Positions 1 through 7,412 of a stretch of DNA of 53,166 nt are shown here, in pieces (position 1 is the stretch's first letter; every line of letters begins with the position of its first letter). The DNA comes from Roseococcus sp. SDR. GTDB taxonomy: Bacteria; Pseudomonadota; Alphaproteobacteria; Acetobacterales; Acetobacteraceae. Location: contig NZ_JAHRCU010000026.1 of NCBI RefSeq assembly GCF_019083995.1, positions 1-53,166 of the forward strand. The letters run 5' to 3'. Below the pieces are notes generated by a model. The model ran no database searches and was not told where the DNA came from. It worked only from the letters and a program-made list of their open reading frames with translations. The position numbers and the translations under genes were made by a program.

Positions 1-326
1 GCGACCGCCACCGCGGCCCGCGCCCGGCCGAGGGCCAGCCCGAGGGGGCGCGTCCGGAAGGCCGCCGCGATGGCCCCAGGAAGGAGGGCTTTCGCCCCGA
101 GGGTCGCAAGGATGGCCCGCGCCGCGATGGCCCGCCGGGCCAAGGCGGGGGGCAGGGCGACCGCAAGCGCGACGAGAGCCGCCGCGACGGTCCCCGTCCG
201 CCGCGCGATCGCGAGCGCGACCGTGGCCCCGGCGGGCCGGAGACGCGGACCTTCCATGAGGACCGCCTGGCCAGCAAGGTGGAGGACAGCCCCTTCGCCG
301 CGCTGATGAAGCTCAAGCTGAAGTAG
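1..326 (+). CDS. C-terminal tail of a helicase (5' truncated by window)
   Basis: Only the last 107 codons are in the window, in frame 3, ending at TAG 324-326. The visible part is a low-complexity tail rich in Arg, Gly, Asp and Pro, typical of RNA-binding extensions. It closes with a short conserved-looking end, SPFAALMKLKLK. Alphaproteobacteria often have a SUV3-like DExH helicase directly upstream of an S4 protein, fdxA and carD, and such helicases end in a similar charged tail. The next gene starts 3 bp after the stop, which suggests one transcript. The helicase identity rests on neighbourhood and tail composition, because no motor motifs are visible here. Confidence 0.6.
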   Translation, partial: DRHRGPRPAEGQPEGARPEGRRDGPRKEGFRPEGRKDGPRRDGPPGQGGGQGDRKRDESRRDGPRPPRDRERDRGPGGPETRTFHEDRLASKVEDSPFAALMKLKLK

Positions 327-329
327 CGG

Positions 330-608
330 ATGGAGGGGGGCGCGCCCTTCCTGCGTCTCGATGCCTGGCTCTGGCATGCGCGCCTGGCCCGGTCCAAAGC
401 CGATTGCGGTGCGCTGATCGAGGCGGGTGGCTTCCGCCTCAACCGCCAGCCGGTCACCAAGGCCCATGCGCGCATCCGGGTGGGTGATGTGCTGACCTTC
501 CCCCGCCACGGCGAGGTGGAGGTCTGGCGCGTGCTGGCGCTGGGCACGCGGCGCGGCCCGCCCGAGGAGGCGCGCGGCCTTTACGAGAAGATTTCAATCA
601 CGGAATGA
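330..608 (+). CDS. S4-domain RNA-binding protein (Hsp15/HslR-like)
   Basis: This 92-residue protein is almost entirely an S4 domain. The pattern LRLDAWLWHARLARSK, then GALIEAGGFRLNRQPVTKAHARIRVGDVLTF, matches the alpha-L RNA-binding motif of Hsp15, pseudouridine synthases and ribosomal protein S4. Hsp15 of E. coli recycles 50S subunits carrying a stranded peptidyl-tRNA, so a role on the ribosome is plausible but not shown. The ATG lies 3 bp after the helicase stop, so the two are probably co-transcribed. At 92 residues it is shorter than E. coli Hsp15 (about 133) and lacks most of the C-terminal extension. Confidence 0.85.
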   Translation: MEGGAPFLRLDAWLWHARLARSKADCGALIEAGGFRLNRQPVTKAHARIRVGDVLTFPRHGEVEVWRVLALGTRRGPPEEARGLYEKISITE

Positions 609-683
609 CGCGCCGCATGGCTGGACAATCCGGCGTGGCAGGGCCATTCCTAGGGCTCCGCGTCGCCATCGGGAGCTGTGTTT

Positions 684-1016
684 GTGACCTACGTCGTCAC
701 TGAAAACTGCATCAAGTGCAAGTACATGGACTGCGTGGAGGTCTGTCCGGTGGACTGCTTCTACGTGGGCGAGAACATGCTCGTGATCCATCCCGACGAG
801 TGCATCGACTGCGGCGTCTGCGAGCCGGAATGCCCGGCCGAGGCCATCCTGCCCGACAGCGACGACAAGGCCACGGCCTGGGTCGAGCTGAACCGGAACT
901 ACGCGCAGTCCTGGCCGAACATCACCCGCAAGGGCGAGCCGCCGGCCGATGCCGATGAATGGAAGGACAAGCCCGGCAAGCGCGAGCTTTTGAGCCCCGA
1001 GCCCGGCAAGCCCTGA
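684..1016 (+). CDS. fdxA: 7Fe ferredoxin FdxA
   Basis: A ferredoxin of 110 residues carrying one [3Fe-4S] and one [4Fe-4S] cluster for electron transfer in the cytoplasm. The N-terminal half shows [18 protein letters not shown] and [16 protein letters not shown], the paired cysteine motifs of the FdxA family, followed by the usual extended C-terminal helix region. I choose GTG 684 because FdxA proteins begin MTYVVTENC and GGGAG at 671-675 is then 8 bp upstream. A GTG at 678 is also in frame, but it leaves only 2 bp to the ribosome binding site. The gene sits between the S4 protein and carD, the usual alphaproteobacterial order. Confidence 0.93.
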   Translation: MTYVVTENCIKCKYMDCVEVCPVDCFYVGENMLVIHPDECIDCGVCEPECPAEAILPDSDDKATAWVELNRNYAQSWPNITRKGEPPADADEWKDKPGKRELLSPEPGKP

Positions 1017-1027
1017 GGCATCGCGCG

Positions 1028-1065
1028 GGCGGAACTCCCGCCGGGCGTGACCCGTTGCGTTTTTT
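1028..1065 (+). terminator. possible terminator after fdxA
   Basis: Twelve bases after the fdxA stop there is a short stem GGCGG/CCGCC (1028-1032 with 1038-1042). It overlaps a second stem CGGG/CCCG (1042-1045 with 1051-1054), and a run of six T follows at 1060-1065. The stems are short, so termination may be partial. It lies in the 158-bp gap before carD, the only sizeable gap in this group of genes, which also suggests that carD has its own promoter. Confidence 0.35.
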
Positions 1066-1174
1066 GTGTTACGCTTCAGCGCCGGAGACGTTGCTTGCCC
1101 TTGTTCCGCCGGGTTTCCGCCGGGCGAGGGCCGCGTTCCGAACCTTTCCTCGGCATGCAGGAGCAAAGCGCCCC

Positions 1175-2434
1175 ATGGCCTCGTCCGCCAAGCCCGCCAA
1201 GGCGAAAGCCAAGCCCGCCCGCTCCAGCAGCAAGCCGGCCGCGAAGCCTGCCGCAAAGGCGGCGCCCAAGACGGTGAAGAAGCCGGCCGCCAAGGCGGCG
1301 CCCAAGCCGGCCAGCAAGGCTGCGACGAAGCCCGCTGCGAAGGCCCCGGCCAAGGCGCCGGCCAAGCCCGCAGCGAAGGCTGCGACCAAGCCGGCCGCCA
1401 AGCCGGCCGCCAAGCCGGCGGCCAAGCCGACGCCGAAGCCGGCACCGGCGAAGCCCGCCAAGGCCAAGGCACCTGCCCCGGTCACCAAGACCAAGGTCGT
1501 TGCGGCCCCCGCCGCGGCGCCCCCGCCCTCCAAGCCCACCCCATCCGCTCCACCGGCCGCCCCCCCGGCCGTCTCCACCAGCAAGGCAACCTTACCTCCA
1601 GTGACCAAGAGCAAGGCCTCCGAGGCCAAGTCCACTCCGAAATCCGCGCCCACGAAGACGGCCCCGGCCAAGGCAGAAAAGCCCGCCGCCACCGCCGAGG
1701 CGCCGCCGCCCGCCCCGGCGCCCACGACCGCGCCCGCCCCTGAGCCCACGCCGGCGCCCGCCGGTCCGCGCCCCTCCATCGTCGTGGCCGCCCCGCCCAA
1801 CATGCCGGTGCGCCCCACCACCAACCCCATGTCGCCGCGCCCGCCCATGGGCCGGCCGAACATGCCGCCCTCCTTCGCCGTCCGTAGCCCCGGCCGCCCG
1901 GGCTTCGCCGAGGGACAATCCACGCCGCCCCGCCCGCCCGGCCCCAAGGTCGAGTTCAAGGCGGGCGACCATGTGGTCTATCCGACGCATGGCGTCGGCA
2001 CCGTGCAGGGCATCGAGGTGATCGAGGTGGCCGGCATGGACCACCACATGATCGTCGTCACCTTCGAGGAGAACCGGATGACGCTGCGCGTCCCGGTCAA
2101 CAAGGTGCCCACGGCGGGCCTGCGCAAGCTCTTCACCCAGAAGGAGTTCGAGGCGGCCATTGATACGCTGAAGGGCCGCGCGCGCATCAAGCGCACCATG
2201 TGGTCCCGCCGCGCCCAGGAATACGAGGCGAAGATCAACAGCGGCGACCCGATCCAGATCGCGGAGGTCGTGCGGGACCTGCAGCGCAATGCCGGGCAGC
2301 CCGACCAGTCCTTCAGCGAACGCCAGATCTACGAGCAGGCGCTGGAGCGGCTCGCCGCCGAATACGCGGCCATCGAGAAGATCGACAAGCTGGCCGCCAG
2401 CGAGGCGCTGGTCGCCTTCGCCAAGTCCTCGTGA
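1175..2434 (+). CDS. carD: CarD-family transcription regulator with long histone-H1-like N-terminal tail
   Basis: The protein has 419 residues. Residues from about 260 to the end form a complete CarD/CdnL domain (GDHVVYPTHGVGTVQGIE near residue 264, then the helical C-terminal part). Such domains bind the RNA polymerase beta subunit and stabilise open promoter complexes. The first 255 or so residues are low complexity: Lys/Ala/Pro repeats (KPAAKAA type) to about residue 190, then Pro-rich sequence with NMP motifs. Usual CarD proteins are about 160-170 residues, so the tail more than doubles the protein. It resembles histone H1/AlgP tails that bind DNA non-specifically. The start is ATG 1175 with GGAG about 10 bp upstream. 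The stop overlaps the sufE start (GTGA). Confidence 0.9.
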   Translation: MASSAKPAKAKAKPARSSSKPAAKPAAKAAPKTVKKPAAKAAPKPASKAATKPAAKAPAKAPAKPAAKAATKPAAKPAAKPAAKPTPKPAPAKPAKAKAPAPVTKTKVVAAPAAAPPPSKPTPSAPPAAPPAVSTSKATLPPVTKSKASEAKSTPKSAPTKTAPAKAEKPAATAEAPPPAPAPTTAPAPEPTPAPAGPRPSIVVAAPPNMPVRPTTNPMSPRPPMGRPNMPPSFAVRSPGRPGFAEGQSTPPRPPGPKVEFKAGDHVVYPTHGVGTVQGIEVIEVAGMDHHMIVVTFEENRMTLRVPVNKVPTAGLRKLFTQKEFEAAIDTLKGRARIKRTMWSRRAQEYEAKINSGDPIQIAEVVRDLQRNAGQPDQSFSERQIYEQALERLAAEYAAIEKIDKLAASEALVAFAKSS

Positions 2435-2859
2435 CCGCGCAGCACGAGGCCAGCATCGAGACCGTCATCGCCGATCTCGAGGAGGGCTTCGCCCTCTTCG
2501 ACGATTGGGAGGACCGCTACCGCTACCTCATGGACATGGGGCGTGAACTCGCACCCCTCGCGCCCGAGGAGATGGTGGAGGCGAACCGCGTCTCGGGCTG
2601 CCAGTCGCGCGTCTGGCTGGTGACGCGCGTCGCTGATGGGCGCGTGCATCTGCGCGCGGCGAGCGACGCCGCCTTCGTGCAGGGCCTGCTCGCGCTGCTG
2701 CTGCGCGTGCTGGATGGCCGCCGCGCGGAAGAGATCCTGGCCACCGATGCGGGCTTCCTGACGCGCCTCGGCCTGGGCGAGCATCTCAGCCTCTCGCGCC
2801 GCAATGGCGTGATGGCGGTGCTGGCGCGCATCCAGGCCGCGGCGAAGGCGGCGGTTTAG
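2431..2859 (+). CDS. sufE: SufE cysteine-desulfuration protein
   Basis: This 142-residue protein is of normal SufE length. It accepts persulfide sulfur from the cysteine desulfurase SufS and passes it to the SufBCD Fe-S scaffold in the cytoplasm. The acceptor cysteine lies in VSGCQSRVWL, matching the family motif around E. coli Cys51, and the N-terminal DWEDRYRYLMDMGREL segment is also typical. The GTG start at 2431 overlaps the carD stop by 4 bases, so translation is likely coupled. No other suf genes are present. At its 3' end it overlaps the convergent methyltransferase by 4 bases. Confidence 0.93.
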   Translation: MTAQHEASIETVIADLEEGFALFDDWEDRYRYLMDMGRELAPLAPEEMVEANRVSGCQSRVWLVTRVADGRVHLRAASDAAFVQGLLALLLRVLDGRRAEEILATDAGFLTRLGLGEHLSLSRRNGVMAVLARIQAAAKAAV

Positions 2860-3710
2860 GCCGGCTTCCGCGCCGCCAGCAGGCGGTAATGCACCCAGCC
2901 CTCGGTCTGCAGGCTTTCGAGCAGCAGGCCACCGATCTCGGCCTCCGCGCGCACGCCGAAGCCGAGACTGCGCGACAGCCAGGATCTGCGCCGCACTTCC
3001 GCGAGGCGCGGTGCCACCTCCGCCATGCCGCGCACCTGCAGCAGCGGATTGAGGTCGCGCTCGCCGACCAGTTCAAGCCCCGCATCGCGCAGCGCCGCGA
3101 TCCAGCCGTCGCGATCGGGCGCGACGGGGCAGCGCCAATCCTGCTTGAACTGCGCAAGGCGCTGCGCGGGTTCCGGCGGCAGGTTGGGCTCGGGCATGTC
3201 GTCCACCACCAGAAGATGCCCGCCCGGCGCCAGCCGCTGCGCGAGGCCGGCGAGCGTGGCGCGTGGATCGGCGCTGTGGATCAGGCTCTCGATGCCATAG
3301 ATCAGGTCGAAAGGGCCGGCCGGCGGGGCATCATAGGATTGCACCTGCACGCGCACGCGCGCCGACAGGCCAGCCACCGCCAGCGCCGCATTGCCGCGCG
3401 CCGCCTGCTCGGGCGAGAGGGTGAGGCCGGTCCAGTCGCCTCCCAGGCGGGGTGCGAGGTCGAGCATGGTGGCGCCATAGCCGCAGCCGGCATCGAGCAC
3501 GCGGGGTGCCTCGGGCAGCGCCAGGCCTTCCAGCATCAGGCGATGGATCACCAGGGGCGAGGGCGGGCCGCCCGTCGGGTCAGCCAGGGCCCGGTGCACG
3601 GGGTGCACCGCCTCCCCGGCGGCGCGGCGTTCCCGGTAGAAGGAAATGCCGTCGAGCCAACGGTAATAGCGCTGCACGCGCCGCGCCTGGCGCTCGGATG
3701 CGGTCGACAT
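2856..3710 (-). CDS. class I SAM-dependent methyltransferase
   Basis: A protein of 284 residues with a class I Rossmann methyltransferase core. Motif I is VLDAGCGYGATMLDLAP (about residues 93-109), followed by LTLSPEQAARG and the acidic motif FDLIYGIESLIHS, as in UbiE/cyclopropane-synthase type enzymes. The substrate cannot be read from the sequence. The ATG lies 19 bp after the flhG stop on the same strand, so it is probably the last gene of the fliF-flhG operon. That context hints at methylation of a flagellar protein or glycan, but it could also be a passenger. The 3' end overlaps sufE tail to tail. Confidence 0.8.
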   Translation of the reverse strand: MSTASERQARRVQRYYRWLDGISFYRERRAAGEAVHPVHRALADPTGGPPSPLVIHRLMLEGLALPEAPRVLDAGCGYGATMLDLAPRLGGDWTGLTLSPEQAARGNAALAVAGLSARVRVQVQSYDAPPAGPFDLIYGIESLIHSADPRATLAGLAQRLAPGGHLLVVDDMPEPNLPPEPAQRLAQFKQDWRCPVAPDRDGWIAALRDAGLELVGERDLNPLLQVRGMAEVAPRLAEVRRRSWLSRSLGFGVRAEAEIGGLLLESLQTEGWVHYRLLAARKPA

Positions 3711-3729
3711 GCGCGGCCTTTACGCGAAG

Positions 3730-4470
3730 TCACGCGGCTTGTCGCGCCTGCTGCAGCTGCGCGGCGAGGCGGCGCAGATCCTCGGCGGCGGGCGTGTTCG
3801 GATGGCGCGTCAGCAGCGGCGCCTGCGCACGGATCGCCGCCGGCATGCGGGGGTCGCGCCGCACGGCGCCCAGCAGCGTCAGCCCCTGGCCCAGGAAGCC
3901 GCGGCAGGCCGCGTCCAGCGCCGCATGAACGCGCGCCGGCTGTGCCGCCATGTTCACCAGCAGCCCCGCTTGGCCTCCTGGCGCATCGCGCCGGTGCAGC
4001 TTCAGCACCGCATAGGCATCGGTGATGGAGGTCGGCTCCTCGGTGGCGACGACCACCAGTTCATCGGCCATCGCCGCCAGCCCCCGCTGTGCCGCGCCGA
4101 TGCCCGCACCGAGGTCGAGCAGCACCCAATCCATCGGCAGGCCGCGCAGCAGCGCCACGAGCTCGGCGGCGCCCGCGCGGTCCAGCGTGGCGAGCGCGGT
4201 GGAGCCGGAGCGGCCCGGCAGCACGGCGAAGCCCGACGGGTGATGCAGCAGGGCGGCCGCCATCGCGCAGCGCCCCGTCAGCACATCGCCCAGGTCATGC
4301 CGCGGATCGAGGCCGAGTTGCACATCCACATTGGCAAGGCCGAGATCGCCATCCACCAGCGCGACGCGGCCCCCCGCCTCGGCCAGCGCCTGGGCGAGGC
4401 CGATGGCCAGGCAGGTCTTGCCGACGCCGCCCTTGCCGGAGGCGATGGCGATGAGACGGGGCATGCTCAT
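3730..4470 (-). CDS. flhG: FlhG (FleN/YlxH) MinD-type flagellar number ATPase
   Basis: A 246-residue P-loop ATPase of the ParA/MinD class. The deviant Walker A is SGKGGVGKTCLAIGLAQ, followed by VALVDGDLGLANVDVQLGL and, later, the switch region WVLLDLGAGIG. FlhG works with the GTPase FlhF at the cell pole to control where and how many flagella are built. The start overlaps the flhF stop by 4 bases (ATGA), the usual flhF-flhG arrangement. Compared with gamma-proteobacterial FleN, I see no clear FlrA-binding extension. Confidence 0.9.
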   Translation of the reverse strand: MSMPRLIAIASGKGGVGKTCLAIGLAQALAEAGGRVALVDGDLGLANVDVQLGLDPRHDLGDVLTGRCAMAAALLHHPSGFAVLPGRSGSTALATLDRAGAAELVALLRGLPMDWVLLDLGAGIGAAQRGLAAMADELVVVATEEPTSITDAYAVLKLHRRDAPGGQAGLLVNMAAQPARVHAALDAACRGFLGQGLTLLGAVRRDPRMPAAIRAQAPLLTRHPNTPAAEDLRRLAAQLQQARQAA

Positions 4471-5348
4471 GCGGGATTCTCCCGGTCAGGGCTGCCCGAC
4501 AGGCGCGCGGCCAGCCAGGCGGGGGAAAGGGGTTGCAGCCCATGCGCCACCTGCGGGCCGATGCCCGCCTCGGTCAGGGCCAGGCCGGCGCAGGCGGCGG
4601 AGAGCACGCCGCCCAGCCGCCGCGCCATGTCGAGCCGCGTGGGCAGCAGGTGCCGGGCGCCCAGTTGGTGGAAGGCGCGGGCGATCTCGGCACTCTCCTC
4701 GGCGTCCAGGCCGGCGGGCAGCACCAGCACCGGCGTCGCGTCCGCGGCACGGATCAGGCGATACAGGCGCTCGGCCTGCGTCTCGTCGAAGGGGTCGCAG
4801 CCGAAGCCATCCACGAGCGCGAGCTGCCCGGGTTGTCGCGCGCTGAGCGCCTTGGCCAAGGCTTCCGGCACGGCGGCGACGGCGAGGGTGACGCGCAGCA
4901 GCCGCGTGAAGGCGGCGAGCTGCTCCACCGCCCCGGCGCGCGCGCCATCGGCGGTGACGACGATGGGCGTGTGCCCCGCCATCTTGGCGCGCGCGGCGAG
5001 CTTCGCGCAGGTCAGCGTCTTGCCCGCGCCGGGCGGGCCCACCAGCAGCAGCGGGCGATCCTCGGGCAAGGGCTCGAAGGCGATCCGCGCCGCCAGCGCG
5101 CCCGTCAGATCGGGGCCCGGAAAGGCGCCGCTCAGCGCCGCGCCCAGATTGTGTCGCGCGAGTTCGGAGGGGGGCGGCTCCGGCTCGGGTTCGATCAGTT
5201 CGGGCTCGGCCAGGTCCAACGCTGCCGTGACCTCGACGCCGCCCGCCACACGCCGCGTGCCGAGCACCACCGCCTCCTCACCCAGCGCATCGCGCACGGC
5301 GGCGAGGGCAAGTGTGGCGTTGCGCGCGTGAAAGACCCGCAGCCGCAT
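4467..5348 (-). CDS. flhF: FlhF SRP-type flagellar GTPase
   Basis: This 293-residue protein carries an SRP-family NG domain: P-loop GPPGAGKTLTCAKLA, then VVTADGARAGAVEQL (the DxxRxGA motif), G4 TRLD, and a C-terminal closing region. It has a short N-terminal part that starts MRLRVFHARNATLALAAVRDALGE like other FlhF B domains. FlhF recruits early basal-body parts to the pole. It is compact compared with the 350-490 residues of many homologs. The G3 motif, usually DTAG, reads DGFG in LVDGFGCDP. It lies 3 bp after flhA and overlaps flhG by 4 bases. Confidence 0.87.
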   Translation of the reverse strand: MRLRVFHARNATLALAAVRDALGEEAVVLGTRRVAGGVEVTAALDLAEPELIEPEPEPPPSELARHNLGAALSGAFPGPDLTGALAARIAFEPLPEDRPLLLVGPPGAGKTLTCAKLAARAKMAGHTPIVVTADGARAGAVEQLAAFTRLLRVTLAVAAVPEALAKALSARQPGQLALVDGFGCDPFDETQAERLYRLIRAADATPVLVLPAGLDAEESAEIARAFHQLGARHLLPTRLDMARRLGGVLSAACAGLALTEAGIGPQVAHGLQPLSPAWLAARLSGSPDRENPA

Positions 5349-5351
5349 GGC

Positions 5352-7412
5352 TCAGACGCTGGCCAGGCTGCGGATGCGCACGCGCGGATGGATCTCGGCC
5401 TGGGAGAGGACGGGCGTGCTGGGCCGGAAACGCTCGATGATGGCGCGCAGATGCGGGCGCAGCGCGCCCGAGCAGAGCAGCGCCGGGTGCTCGCCCTGCG
5501 CGGCCTGTGCGTCGAGCACATCGCGCAGGCGCTGCATGAAGGCCTGCAGCCGTGCGGGTTCCATCGCCAATTGGCGATCTTCCGGCGGGCCGGCCAGGGA
5601 TTCCGTGAAGGCCACCTCCCACTCGGGTGAGAGCATCACGATGGGCACATAGCCTTGCGGCCCGCGCGCCGCCTCGGAGAGCTGGCGGGAGAGGCGCATG
5701 CGCACGATGCCCAGCATCTGCGGGAGCGAGCGCATGCCCGCCGCCGCCGCCTCCTGCAAGCCTTCCAGGATGGTCGGCAGGTCACGGATGGAGACGCGCT
5801 CGGCCAGCAGGGCCTGGAGCAGGCGTTGCAGCAGGCCGATGCTGACCTGCGAGGGGATGAGGTCCTGCACCAGCTTCTGCTGGTCCCGCGGGAGTTCGTC
5901 GAGCAGCTTCACCGTCTCGCTGTAGGAGAGCAGCTCGCTCATGTTCTCGCGCACCACCTCGGTCAGGTGCGTGGCCAGCACGCCGGCGCAATCCACCACG
6001 GTGCAGCCGCGCGCCAGCGCCTCCTCGCGCAGGGTCTCCTCGATCCAGAGGGCGGGCAGGCCGAAGGCGGGCTCGGTCGTCTTCTCGCCCGGCAGGTCGG
6101 GCAGGCCGCCCTCGGGATTGATGGCGAGATGGCGCGGCGGCCGCAGCGTACCGCGCACCGCCTCGATCTCCTTCACACGCAGGATGTAGGTGTCGGGCGG
6201 CAGATCGAGATTGTCCTGGATGCGGACGGAGGGGAGGACGAAGCCCATCTCCTGCGCGATGGAGCGGCGCAGGCCGCGGATCTGCTCGGTCAGGCGTGGC
6301 GCCTCGCCGGAAGCGAGCGAAAGCAGGCCATAGCCCAGCTCGAGCCGCAGCAGATCCATGCGCAGCGCCTCGGCCACCGCGGGCTCGGTCGGGATGGGGG
6401 GCGGTTCCTCCGGCAGGGGTGGTGCGGCGAGGCTCGCCCGGCGCTGGAACCAGGCGGCGGCGCCCGTGGCGCCCGCGATGACGAGGAAGGGCAGCAGCGG
6501 CATGCCCGGCATGGCCCCCAGCACCAGCGCCGAGGCCGAGGCGATGGCGAGCGGCTTCCAGCCGGTCAGCTCGCGCGCCATGAGCTGGTCCGCCTGCTCG
6601 TCACGCGCGGCCTTGGTGACGACGATGGCCGCCGCCACGCTGACCAGCAGCGCCGGAATCTGGCCCACCAGGCCATCGCCGACGGTGAGGATCGAATAGG
6701 TCTCCACCGCGTCACCAAAGCTCATGCCGTGCCGGCCGAGGCCAATGGCCAGCCCGCCCAGCAGGTTGATGAAGGTGGAGATGAGGCCGGCGATGGCATC
6801 GCCCTTCACGAATTTGGACGCGCCATCCATGGCGCCGTGGAAGCCGCTTTCCTCCTGGAGTTCGCGGCGCCGCAGCCGGGCCTGGGCCTCGTCGATCGTG
6901 CCGGCGGAGAGATCGGCATCAATGGCCATCTGCTTGCCGGGCATGGCGTCCAGGTGGAAGCGCGCCGCGACCTCGGCGATGCGGCCCGCGCCCTTGGAGA
7001 CGACGACATGGTTCACGATGAGCAGGATGGCGAAGACGATCATGCCCACCAGGATGTCGCCGCTCATCAGGAAGTTGCCGAAGGCGGCGATCACGCCGCC
7101 CGCCGCCTCCGGCCCCTCATGCCCATTGGCGAGGATGGCGCGCGTGGTGGCGACGTTGAGGCCGAGGCGGAACAGCGTGGTGATCAGCAGCAGCTGCGGA
7201 AAGGACTGGAAGTCGAGTGGCCGCGTCAGCAGCAGCGCCACCATGAGCATGAGCACCGAGACGACGATGTTCAGCGCGAGCGCCGCATCCAGCAGCATGG
7301 CGGGCAGCGGCACGATCAGGATGATCATGACCAGCAGCACGCCGGCCACCAGCATCACCTCGGAGGAGAGGCGGAGGTTGCGCAGCCAGGCGGGGAGGGC
7401 GGCGGCGTTCAC
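5352..7412 (-). CDS. flhA: FlhA flagellar export gate protein
   Basis: A 686-residue FlhA/InvA-family protein of the flagellar type III export apparatus. Residues about 20-320 hold the hydrophobic segments of the inner-membrane export gate. The FHIPEP signature is clear as RFHLDAMPGKQMAIDADL at about 149-166, followed by the charged loop and KFVKGDAIAGL. The C-terminal 330 residues are the soluble domain that docks chaperone-substrate complexes. Length is normal for the family. The start overlaps the flbD stop by 4 bases and flhF follows after 3 bp, so the genes form one operon. Confidence 0.96.
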   Translation of the reverse strand: MNAAALPAWLRNLRLSSEVMLVAGVLLVMIILIVPLPAMLLDAALALNIVVSVLMLMVALLLTRPLDFQSFPQLLLITTLFRLGLNVATTRAILANGHEGPEAAGGVIAAFGNFLMSGDILVGMIVFAILLIVNHVVVSKGAGRIAEVAARFHLDAMPGKQMAIDADLSAGTIDEAQARLRRRELQEESGFHGAMDGASKFVKGDAIAGLISTFINLLGGLAIGLGRHGMSFGDAVETYSILTVGDGLVGQIPALLVSVAAAIVVTKAARDEQADQLMARELTGWKPLAIASASALVLGAMPGMPLLPFLVIAGATGAAAWFQRRASLAAPPLPEEPPPIPTEPAVAEALRMDLLRLELGYGLLSLASGEAPRLTEQIRGLRRSIAQEMGFVLPSVRIQDNLDLPPDTYILRVKEIEAVRGTLRPPRHLAINPEGGLPDLPGEKTTEPAFGLPALWIEETLREEALARGCTVVDCAGVLATHLTEVVRENMSELLSYSETVKLLDELPRDQQKLVQDLIPSQVSIGLLQRLLQALLAERVSIRDLPTILEGLQEAAAAGMRSLPQMLGIVRMRLSRQLSEAARGPQGYVPIVMLSPEWEVAFTESLAGPPEDRQLAMEPARLQAFMQRLRDVLDAQAAQGEHPALLCSGALRPHLRAIIERFRPSTPVLSQAEIHPRVRIRSLASV

